Positions 7,607 to 13,582 of a DNA stretch of 13,582 nt are shown piece by piece. Each line of letters begins with the position of its first letter. The stretch's first letter is position 1. This DNA is from Candidatus Heimdallarchaeota archaeon (GTDB lineage: Archaea; Asgardarchaeota; Heimdallarchaeia; Heimdallarchaeales; Kariarchaeaceae), in the NCBI GenBank assembly GCA_027016475.1, contig JALUTL010000167.1, forward strand, positions 1-13,582, written 5' to 3'. The notes under the pieces were generated by a model. It saw only the letters and a list, made by a program, of their open reading frames with translations, did no database searches and was not told the DNA's origin. The translations under genes were made by a program, and so were the position numbers.

Positions 7607-8428
7607 TTACCAATAGTCTGGGGCTGAAACCTCCTCCACAAATTGGCAATATTGCTCTTTCATGTTTAGGAAATAGAGTCTGTGGCCATGTCCTGGCAAA
7701 ATCCAATTGAATTCATATTCCCCAAGATTTTGCAACGATTTGACCTGTTCATCCCATCTCCACCAGTTGTAGCTCCGAGATGCTCTGAACTATCCATTCC
7801 TCCCGTAAAGATGGTCACCCGTGAAAAGAAAATTTTTGTACAGCAGACATGAATGACCTTTGGTATGCCCCGGCGTAGGAATCAATGTGAAGTCCCCCAG
7901 TTTCATTTCTTCATTGAAGACAATTTCAGCATCTGGCTGTGCAGACTTGTCCCCATGATGGATGATGCGCTTTGCGCCAAATCGACTGGCGTATTTGTGA
8001 GCATCTGCAACATCATCGCGATGGGTCAAGAAGATGTAGTCTATTCCTCCCATCTCTTCTATGGACTGGATCAAGGTCTTTGAATATCGTGGCGAATCGA
8101 CCATTCAATTCCCCTCTTGAGTCACCACAAGATAGGATTTAGCCCCGTAAGATTTGGGGGAATTAAACCCGTTGTAGTAGACATTCTCCGCAACCGGAAT
8201 CGGAAACTCTCTCGCCACTGCCTTTTTATCAATTTGCTTATCCGTATGGATAGACCCTGTTGGACACGCGACGATCGCCAGGTTTGCCAAATACACCTCT
8301 TGACCCGTAGGTTGGCAAAAGACTACGGAGTGACCACTTTCCTCCCGAAATGTATTTGGTGCGACTTCTCTGCAAGTGTCGTCAACAAAGTAGTCTCCGT
8401 CAATGTTGGCTGATAACCTTCTGGCCAT
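7607..8428 (-). pseudogene. Ferredoxin / metallo-beta-lactamase fusion, multiply disabled
   Basis: One continuous frame of 273 codons holds two in-frame stops: TGA at 8105-8107 and TAG at 7790-7792. The N-terminal part (MARRLSANIDGDYFVDDTC, then REVAPNTF, then VACPTGSIHT) matches the ferredoxin-like domain of ferredoxin-MBL fusion hydrolases. Between DDTC and REVAP the usual six residues with further cluster cysteines (pattern IDCDTC) are absent, an apparent 18-base in-frame deletion between DTC repeats. The MBL part follows: GN-stop-MVDSPR, where the family has GNW, then IFLTHRDDVADA, PTPGHTKGHS and FTGDH. After the TAG come YNWWRWDEQVKSL and WILPGHGHR. A TATA-like box remains 23-28 bases before the ATG. 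With two stops and a lost Fe-S site it is very likely dead. Family identification is from memory of consensus motifs. Confidence 0.85.
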
Positions 8429-8450
8429 TATTTATGATGCAGGGATTACG

Positions 8451-8456
8451 ATAAAA
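8451..8456 (-). promoter_or_regulatory. TATA-like box upstream of the ferredoxin-MBL pseudogene
   Basis: TTTTAT on the minus strand lies 23-28 bases before the ATG at 8428. It has the same leaderless spacing as its neighbours, suggesting the promoter is preserved although the coding sequence is not. Confidence 0.4.
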
Positions 8457-8523
8457 GGATTGTGTCATTCCCAACTGCGCATTTCATCTCTAAGGAAGAG
8501 GCCTTTTAGGGCATCCCCAAAAT

Positions 8524-9789
8524 TCAGCTCACACGAAGCGCATTGGGGATGGCCTCTCCAAATTCTTCAATAATTGTAACAATGTCTGGTTTCAACCGAT
8601 ATTTCGATGCAAAATGCTTTGTTATCGTCATAATGTCTTTTTCAAGAATGGAAACTGCCTTGTCAATTCGGATCTTGTTTGCTGTTCGACCCCAATATTT
8701 GGTATCGAACATCTCTGCCTGCCTGACATCTATGATGTATAAGCCTGTTTCTGTTACCAGCACATTTGCTGGGGAAAAATCTCCGTGAACTACATTTGCG
8801 TCATAGAACATCTGGAATAGGATATCCAAAAGCTCCTCAAAACACTCGATCGGTGACAAGCCCAATGCCTTCAAGTTTATTTTGCCTAATTGTGGTGCCA
8901 AGATTTGGTCTGTTTGAGAATAAATCAATTGCTCCATTCCAACAAACGGGCCAATCTGGAATATCGGACGGGGCACCTCAATTCCCCTGCTACTTAATAT
9001 GGAGAGTAGGCGAAATTCCTTTTTCGCCATTGACTCAGCTGTGCTCCATGGATTGGCTGTTTTCTGTTCCTTCTTCAGCTTTCTTGCTTGGGAGCCGTAA
9101 GGGCGAAATCCCTTGACAACTGCCTGCGACCCGTCCGGCATCACAACTTGATATACTTCCGCTTCCTTCCCAAATTCAATGGCCATGATTGCTCTTTCAA
9201 TGTATTCCGATTTGATCAGCATGTCGAACTGCTCTACCAAACTGCTTTTCTGGGCATACTTGAAACGTACTCCCCTTTCTTCGCGAAACCTTGCCTCTTC
9301 CGGAAGATTTTCCAGAATGCCTGCATGACGAAGCCCCATAATCTTGATGGTGTTTTCTTCTGTCAATTCCAAAACAGAACCCACACCAAGCTGTACCAGC
9401 TTCACCAACAGACGGAATGTCTCTTCAGAATCAGTTTTCTGAACCACTGGTATTTCATGAATGTCTGCTAACTCTTTCAAACCACGATATGTTCCATCAG
9501 GCAGCAAGGTGGCAATCACAATCTTGCTGGGATGGATTGCTCGAACAAAACTTGGCAATTTTGTGCTTTCTATGGGTAACTCGCTCAAACTGTCTATTAT
9601 CAATAAAGCACTTCCGCTTGCAAGCTGAAGTACCTGCTCAAACCTTTGGTTTCTCAATGAACTTGGGGTATCATTGGTTTTTTCCAAAACTGAAACAGCA
9701 TAAAGCGGATCTGAAGCACCTTGCACAGAACTGCCGATTTCGAGATCAATTCCGATGAGCCTTGTAGTTCGTAGATGATGTGCTTCCAT
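8524..9789 (-). CDS. RIO-type protein kinase with N-terminal DUF460-like domain
   Basis: A 421-residue protein. The C-terminal half is an atypical RIO kinase: nucleotide loop FGKEAEVYQV at 206-215, ATP lysine K226 (AVVKGF), catalytic loop VHGDFSPANVLV at 334-345 with D337 and N342, and metal-binding IIDVRQAE at 352-359 with D354. RIO kinases act in ribosome maturation and work largely as ATPases. The first 160 residues (RLIGIDLEIGSS, DPLYAVSVL, ALLIIDSLSEL, LGVGSVLELTEENTIKI) resemble the RNase H-like domain of the archaeal DUF460 family, with acidic residues D15 and D66. A helical linker at about 160-200 joins the parts. I recall archaeal RIO1 and RIO2 lacking such an N-terminal part, so this looks like a third type. 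The kinase call is firm; the N-terminal call is moderate. Confidence 0.85.
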   Translation of the reverse strand: MEAHHLRTTRLIGIDLEIGSSVQGASDPLYAVSVLEKTNDTPSSLRNQRFEQVLQLASGSALLIIDSLSELPIESTKLPSFVRAIHPSKIVIATLLPDGTYRGLKELADIHEIPVVQKTDSEETFRLLVKLVQLGVGSVLELTEENTIKIMGLRHAGILENLPEEARFREERGVRFKYAQKSSLVEQFDMLIKSEYIERAIMAIEFGKEAEVYQVVMPDGSQAVVKGFRPYGSQARKLKKEQKTANPWSTAESMAKKEFRLLSILSSRGIEVPRPIFQIGPFVGMEQLIYSQTDQILAPQLGKINLKALGLSPIECFEELLDILFQMFYDANVVHGDFSPANVLVTETGLYIIDVRQAEMFDTKYWGRTANKIRIDKAVSILEKDIMTITKHFASKYRLKPDIVTIIEEFGEAIPNALRVS

Positions 9790-9893
9790 AATTTGTAACG
9801 CGCCCTGTCAAGGTCTTACCTAACTTAAGGTGAAAAAACTTAAAAGCATTCTCGTAAGTGGGCTGATTTTGTGTGTAAAATGACAGACCGTAT

Positions 9894-9946
9894 AATGACA
9901 AGTGATACCTTTTTGTATATAAATTTAGTTTATAGAACTTGTCATT
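9894..9946. repeat. Perfect 10-bp inverted repeat flanking a TATA box
   Basis: AATGACAAGT at 9894-9903 is the exact reverse complement of ACTTGTCATT at 9937-9946, with 33 bases between. The spacer contains TATATAAATTT (9916-9926), which reads as a TATA box on either strand. On the minus strand it would start a transcript near 9893 leading to the RIO kinase with a leader of about 100 bases. On the plus strand no gene follows. The arrangement fits a dimeric regulator binding both sides of a promoter, or a hairpin. The rest of the 9790-10023 spacer shows no RNA gene or convincing ORF. Confidence 0.5.
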
Positions 9947-10023
9947 GATTTATTTCCCAAAATCATGGTGTTCACAAAAATTGTCCGCCAAAATAGCAAC
10001 TGACCTTGGATTTCTTGGCATTA

Positions 10024-11529
10024 TTACACTATTGCCTCAAGAGGGGATGGGGGCTGTCTAAGTGGCCTTGGCTGTTTGAAATAGAGCCAAAATACAGTTG
10101 TTGCCACGAAATACAAAAGGGCGGCGATGACAAAGGGGTGCAGAAAATCAGATGTTGAAAGAAGGTATCCGCCTGCAAAAAATCCCAATGCAGAAAATAT
10201 TGACGAACCACCCAATCGGATCGCTTCCATTGTTGTTCTTTCGGCATCATTGACATTCTCCATGGCCAAGGCCGATTCCGTTGGAAAGCTGCCTACCATC
10301 AATGCAATTCGGAGAATATAAAAAATTCCTGCCAACCAAAAGGTAGGTGAGAGCGGCAGGAGCAAAAGAAATATGATGCTGAGATACCTGCTTGACACCA
10401 AATAGTTTACCTTTCCCAATTTTTCTGATAGAATGGGTGTGAGGAAGTTTCCGATAGCGACGGCCAATGATCCAAGCGCAAAAACGATCGACATCGATGC
10501 TGTATCTGCATTGTAACGGAGTAGGAAGAATAGGCTGAAATAAGATACAAACAATCCCGCTCCTGTTCCGACAAAAATGGAGCTTAAGGTGAACACTCCA
10601 ATGGTTTTCCAGTTTGTCACATTTTTGAACGACAGTTTGGCAGATATGGAATGCTGATTTGCTTTTTCCCTGAGTTTTGGGTCTTCCCGCATTGGGAAGG
10701 CTGGAACCAGACTTAACCACCACAGCAAAACTGAGACCAATAGTCCTGCTTGAAGCACAAAAATGGATTGTCTGCCTGAAACAATCGGTGTTCTATAGAG
10801 GAATATGGAAATTGCCAGAGGTACAACGCCTCCAGCCAGATTTCCGGACATGGATGCCAATGTTGAAAAGCCTGACGAGACGGAAAACAGGTGGACGCGT
10901 TCTTTTTCACTTGACTGTTCGTAAATGAACGGTCCTTCGGCGATATTGTGGATTGACATAATTGCAGAACGAAGTATCTGCATTGTTGCAACAAAGATCG
11001 GATGCTGTACAAAAACAATTGCCAAAATGGTCAAAGAACCTACAAAGTCACCTATGATAAAACTCCATTTCTTTCCGAGCTTGTCAACAAAGATCCCGTT
11101 GATGGGGGACATAACTCCTGTCACAATTGAACCTGCCGCAAGAAGTATCCCGATGAAGTATATTGGATCCAAATAGGCTGTTCCAATGAGTACGCCGTCC
11201 CGAAAAATGAAGAGGAGATAAATGTTATAAAGAATGGTTCGAACCCCATATGTGAGGCTCATGCCTTGTATGTGCAAAATATACAGCCTTGCATTCCTCG
11301 TGAACAGGTTCAGCTTATCCATATAGGTTCGTGGGCTGTCCATCTCAATTGGATCCTTCCGTATCAACCAAACTGCGGAAGCAATGATTCCAACAAAAAT
11401 AACTGCTCCTGCTACCACAAATCCTAAAGAGACAGATCCAAAGTTTGATCCAGTATCCAAAGTGTCTCCATGGGCATCGACTCTGATGAGGTTGAACATA
11501 GGAAGGCACAGAAGAGCCCTAGCTTTCAT
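10024..11529 (-). CDS. Major facilitator superfamily transporter
   Basis: A 501-residue polytopic membrane protein. An unusual N-terminal extension carries one extra helix (about residues 34-57) preceded by a polar stretch. The MFS core then starts around residue 75 (RNARLYILHIQGM). The loop 2-3 signature (motif A) is GIFVDKLGKK at 145-154, and a weaker copy (LSEKLGKVN) lies in the second half, as expected for two six-helix bundles. A charged loop (REDPKLREKANQ) separates the halves. The protein is intact. No substrate can be assigned. It lies 62 bases downstream of the oxidase-like gene on the same strand; the A/T-rich gap could act as terminator, promoter or both. The start is the first ATG; no clear ribosome site decides it. 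Confidence 0.8.
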   Translation of the reverse strand: MKARALLCLPMFNLIRVDAHGDTLDTGSNFGSVSLGFVVAGAVIFVGIIASAVWLIRKDPIEMDSPRTYMDKLNLFTRNARLYILHIQGMSLTYGVRTILYNIYLLFIFRDGVLIGTAYLDPIYFIGILLAAGSIVTGVMSPINGIFVDKLGKKWSFIIGDFVGSLTILAIVFVQHPIFVATMQILRSAIMSIHNIAEGPFIYEQSSEKERVHLFSVSSGFSTLASMSGNLAGGVVPLAISIFLYRTPIVSGRQSIFVLQAGLLVSVLLWWLSLVPAFPMREDPKLREKANQHSISAKLSFKNVTNWKTIGVFTLSSIFVGTGAGLFVSYFSLFFLLRYNADTASMSIVFALGSLAVAIGNFLTPILSEKLGKVNYLVSSRYLSIIFLLLLPLSPTFWLAGIFYILRIALMVGSFPTESALAMENVNDAERTTMEAIRLGGSSIFSALGFFAGGYLLSTSDFLHPFVIAALLYFVATTVFWLYFKQPRPLRQPPSPLEAIV

Positions 11530-11571
11530 AAATCCTATTCTGTCAAACTGCCGCTTAAGAGTTTGTGTTTA

Positions 11572-11584
11572 CAAAATATAAAAA
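11572..11584 (-). terminator. T-rich tract after the oxidase-like gene
   Basis: The minus strand reads TTTTTATATTTTG just after the stop of the oxidase-like gene. It may act as a U-rich archaeal terminator, or be the TATA region of the transporter downstream, although it lies about 45-55 bases from that ATG. Composition-based call. Confidence 0.3.
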
Positions 11585-11591
11585 CTCTCTC

Positions 11592-12821
11592 TCACTTGGC
11601 TTTAATCCATGCAACAGCCTGATTCAAAACAAAAGAAGTTACCAACACAAACCCGGCATAAGCTACAAATTTGTACTCTTGGAGGGTGAAGAAGAAAAGG
11701 ACACTTGCAGCACCAAGGATGACAAATAGCAGTAGGAGTCCCTTTACACTCAGGAAATCTGACTTTAGCTCGTTGAAGTCCCAAGTTGCTTCCAACTCAA
11801 TGGGAACCTTCATTTCCATTTTCATGACAACCCATCCCACGGAAGAAATTGTGATGACCAAAGAGCCGACAAACAGGACATGCACATGCCTTAATCCAAC
11901 CCAGCTGGGAAGAACTGCTCCTACAAAACTGTCAAACAGGAACAAGGCATACATGACCATTCCTATTGACACCCCAAATAAGGAAGAATTAAGCCCTGTC
12001 TTGTATATGAAATCTCCATACCAAAAAAAGAAAATCAGAAATGCAAGAAACCAGACAATTGTACTCAGCAAGTTGAACACCCAATCAAAAGACATCCCTC
12101 CAAGGTCTTGCAAATACTCATAGATGGCACCCAACAAAGTTCCGGTGTTGTGCACTATGGCATGCAACTTCAATGAACCGCGACTTAGGGCTTTTTGCTT
12201 GAATAGAACTGGAAGAAATAGGAAAATGCCTCCAAACAGGAAGTTTGTAAAAAACCCATAGACAAAACAGAAGAGAAATATGGGGTTCATTCTTACAAGC
12301 GATTCAAAAAAGAATAAGGCAATGATCTGCCAAAATATGCCGAACATAAAATGATAGTGGTGCCCACTCTCAGAACTATTTTTCCCCGCATTGAACAAAA
12401 GGGCAAAGGGGTACACTAGGGAAATGGCAAGAGCCATGAACAATATACTTGTCAATTCTGAAGGAATCCAATTGAAAATTGTGGCATAATTCAACAGAAC
12501 AACTAGGATCCAAGACACCATGAAAACCATGGGGAAAGTTGCATTCTGCTTCAGAATGCCAGCGTTGCTGAGATATGCAAACAGTTGCAGAAGCAGTATC
12601 AGTGTAACACCCCCCAACAGTGCCGTGTTCCAATGCAAATAATGAATCTCCTCATATTTGATGATTCCTGCCATTCTCAATGCATTCATTGCTCCAAGAA
12701 AGATTCCTGTTGCAAAAAACACCAATGCCGTTGGAGCCAATACCCTAATTCCTTGAAAGGAAAACAGTGGTTGGTCTGTACTTGTGGCTAAGTTGTCCAT
12801 AGTCATAGTAGTGCTATACAA
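11592..12821 (-). CDS. 12-helix membrane protein related to heme-copper oxidase subunit I / NnrS
   Basis: A strongly hydrophobic protein with about 12 predicted membrane helices and paired histidines near their ends, as in the heme-copper oxidase subunit I fold. Counting from the first in-frame start (TTG at 12821, 409 residues), these are H60/H63 (HYLHWN), H154/H155/H157 (HHYHF), H220/H224 (LHAIVHNTG) and H312/H314 (LRHVHVLF). The last pair resembles the H-x-H of helix 10 that ligates both hemes in oxidases. The helix-6 copper histidine and the adjacent HH pair of classical CuB sites are not evident, and the protein is shorter than oxidases. It may be an NnrS- or NorB-like relative, possibly binding heme. 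The true start is probably ATG 12800, which lies 21-30 bases from a TATA-like run. It is divergent from an oxidase subunit II operon, suggesting a respiratory link. Confidence 0.65.
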   Translation of the reverse strand: MYSTTMTMDNLATSTDQPLFSFQGIRVLAPTALVFFATGIFLGAMNALRMAGIIKYEEIHYLHWNTALLGGVTLILLLQLFAYLSNAGILKQNATFPMVFMVSWILVVLLNYATIFNWIPSELTSILFMALAISLVYPFALLFNAGKNSSESGHHYHFMFGIFWQIIALFFFESLVRMNPIFLFCFVYGFFTNFLFGGIFLFLPVLFKQKALSRGSLKLHAIVHNTGTLLGAIYEYLQDLGGMSFDWVFNLLSTIVWFLAFLIFFFWYGDFIYKTGLNSSLFGVSIGMVMYALFLFDSFVGAVLPSWVGLRHVHVLFVGSLVITISSVGWVVMKMEMKVPIELEATWDFNELKSDFLSVKGLLLLFVILGAASVLFFFTLQEYKFVAYAGFVLVTSFVLNQAVAWIKAK

Positions 12822-12830
12822 TATATATTA
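12821..12830 (-). promoter_or_regulatory. TATA-like box for the oxidase-like gene
   Basis: TAATATATAT on the minus strand lies 21-30 bases upstream of the ATG at 12800. This spacing argues for 12800 as the translation start over the TTG at 12821, which would fall inside the box itself. Confidence 0.45.
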
Positions 12831-12924
12831 ATTTACTTTGCTGTCAATACTTGATGAAAAGTGCAATTTTTTGGTTCGTCAAACCAACTGTGAGCAATCT
12901 CGCAAATTACTATAGAATGTACAC

Positions 12925-12936
12925 TATATTTAAATA
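12925..12936 (+). promoter_or_regulatory. TATA box for the oxidase subunit operon
   Basis: TATATTTAAATA lies 20-31 bases upstream of the ATG at 12956 and about 32-43 before a second in-frame ATG at 12968. It is the clearest TATA box in the window. Together with the opposite box at 12821-12830 it forms a divergent promoter region. Confidence 0.55.
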
Positions 12937-12955
12937 CTATATTTGTTCAAGTATT

Positions 12956-13096
12956 ATGGTGGTAAACATGAGTACCGCGCAAAAATCGAACTTTGCCAAA
13001 TTTGTAGACAATCTTTGGCTGCAATTGGGAATAGCGACTGCAATCACCTTCGGGTGGCTGGTTTGGGTTGCAATAGAGATTTTGGTTAGAGGCTAG
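12956..13096 (+). CDS. Small single-helix membrane protein of an oxidase operon
   Basis: A 46-residue protein (42 if it starts at the ATG at 12968) with a polar N-terminus (STAQKSNFAKFVDNLW), one membrane helix (LGIATAITFGWLVWVAIEIL) and a short basic tail. It ends 15 bases before the oxidase subunit II start and shares its transcript. Tiny single-helix subunits accompany ba3-type and other small oxidases (subunit IIa, CcoQ-like), and this peptide is a candidate for such a role. That is inferred from size, topology and position, not from a recognised motif. A longer frame from 12851 would run through the promoter and is rejected. Confidence 0.65.
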   Translation: MVVNMSTAQKSNFAKFVDNLWLQLGIATAITFGWLVWVAIEILVRG

Positions 13097-13100
13097 GAGG
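13096..13100 (+). promoter_or_regulatory. Shine-Dalgarno site for oxidase subunit II
   Basis: GGAGG begins on the last base of the small gene's stop codon and ends 11 bases before the ATG at 13112. It supports that start over an out-of-frame ATG at 13104. Confidence 0.55.
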
Positions 13101-13111
13101 TTGATGAAAAT

Positions 13112-13582
13112 ATGGCAATTACTCCCCCTAAACAAAATTGGTGGCGTAAGCCGCTGGGAAAGGATGAACGAATATGGACGATCCTGATGGCGTTAATGAT
13201 CATCATGATGGCTGGAATGACTGTGGGCTGGGTCATTCTCGGTGACCAAAACCCTCCCGAACAGTTTGAGAAAGTTCCCGCAGATGAATTCTATGCCATG
13301 GCCGCGAGCAAAAATGTTGCTGCAAATGGTGTGTATCCCGACACATTGTCCAACGGAAACCCTGCATTGTCTCGGAATACTTCTGGCGACATCTATCTGG
13401 TTGCTCAGCAATTTGTCTGGGTTGCCCCTTCAGATGAGATTACTGGGACACAGCCCAATTCAATTAAGCTGAAGGTTGGTCTGCTGTACAGGATTCATGC
13501 AGGATCGGTGGATGTTCTTCACGGATTTCAGGTGATCGGGGACGGTTGGATAATTTCGTTGCAGGTTGTTCCAGGATATGAC
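13112..13582 (+). CDS. Cytochrome c oxidase subunit II (CuA-type), 3' truncated
   Basis: 157 residues are visible; the frame runs off the window. A charged N-terminus (KPLGKDER) precedes one membrane helix at about 21-44 (ILMALMIIMMAGMTVGWVIL). The outside domain follows. It contains the cupredoxin strands IYLVAQQFVWVAP at 94-106, with the aromatic residues used in electron entry, and LKVGLLYRIHAGSVDVLHGF at 120-139. H137 in DVLHGF is in the position of the first CuA ligand. The Cys-rich CuA loop would lie beyond residue 157, so copper binding cannot be confirmed here. The single helix and short length suggest a B-type (ba3-like) subunit II rather than the two-helix mitochondrial type. Subunit I would be expected just downstream. 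Confidence 0.85.
   Translation, partial: MAITPPKQNWWRKPLGKDERIWTILMALMIIMMAGMTVGWVILGDQNPPEQFEKVPADEFYAMAASKNVAANGVYPDTLSNGNPALSRNTSGDIYLVAQQFVWVAPSDEITGTQPNSIKLKVGLLYRIHAGSVDVLHGFQVIGDGWIISLQVVPGYD

Noticed and set aside
7790..8107. Stop codon recoding (TGA as Trp or selenocysteine, TAG as pyrrolysine) in the ferredoxin-MBL gene
   Set aside because: A third stop type, TAA, interrupts the neighbouring exchanger, the ACP has a frameshift, and the cluster cysteines are also missing. Other long genes use ordinary Trp codons and are intact.
7790..8428. Two separate small genes, a ferredoxin-like one and an MBL one
   Set aside because: They abut exactly at a TGA in the same frame, and the family is a single fusion with Trp at that point. 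No ribosome site precedes the second ATG, and the conserved C-terminal part lies beyond a second stop.
9790..10023. RNA gene or small protein gene in the spacer
   Set aside because: I could not fold a tRNA-like or other known RNA, and the ATG frames there (12 and 22 codons) have no ribosome site or recognisable content.
12851..13096. An 81-residue protein starting at 12851
   Set aside because: Its first 35 codons run through the TATA box and the divergent promoter region; the ATG at 12956 or 12968 is better placed.
1..13582. CRISPR arrays, insertion sequences or integration sites
   Set aside because: No regularly spaced repeats, transposase motifs or terminal inverted repeats were seen; the only clear repeat is the single inverted repeat at 9894-9946.

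Overview
The window looks archaeal. Seven intergenic regions carry an AT-rich TATA-like box about 20-31 nt upstream of a good start codon with no Shine-Dalgarno site between. This is the leaderless promoter geometry of archaea. Genes inside operons instead use strong GGAGG sites. A RIO-type kinase fused to a domain resembling the archaeal DUF460 RNase H-fold family also points to archaea. The phylum cannot be fixed from sequence alone. An aerobic or microaerobic, possibly heterotrophic member of Nitrososphaeria/Thaumarchaeota or Thermoplasmatota would fit, since a CuA-type oxidase subunit is present.

Layout. (1) 1-615: 3' part of a zinc-ribbon, four-helix membrane protein. (2) 648-6315: a lipid/acyl metabolism block. 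A MaoC-type hydratase (-) diverges from a tight operon (+) of iron-type alcohol dehydrogenase, LuxE-like acyl-protein synthetase and LuxC-like acyl reductase. This operon converges on an operon (-) of an acyl carrier protein and an acyl-activating AMP ligase. Together these supply the steps acid -> acyl-AMP -> acyl carrier or acyl enzyme -> aldehyde -> alcohol. (3) 6457-8428: a CaCA-family cation exchanger and a ferredoxin/metallo-beta-lactamase fusion gene, convergent. (4) 8524-9789: the RIO kinase fusion, then a 234-base spacer with a perfect 10-bp inverted repeat around a TATA box. (5) 10024-12821: an MFS transporter and a 12-helix, His-rich protein related to heme-copper oxidase subunit I or NnrS, both on the - strand. 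(6) 12956 to the end: a divergent operon of a single-helix peptide and the start of a CuA-type oxidase subunit II, cut by the window edge.

The main surprise is a run of three neighbouring damaged genes (6071-8428). The ACP has a one-base frameshift. The exchanger has an in-frame TAA with clearly homologous-looking coding sequence continuing for 47 codons. The ferredoxin-MBL gene has an in-frame TGA (where a Trp is expected), an in-frame TAG, and an apparent 18-base in-frame deletion of its iron-sulfur cysteines. The long genes on both sides are intact. The pattern therefore looks like local gene decay (or a local assembly problem) rather than a changed genetic code, because all three stop codons are affected.
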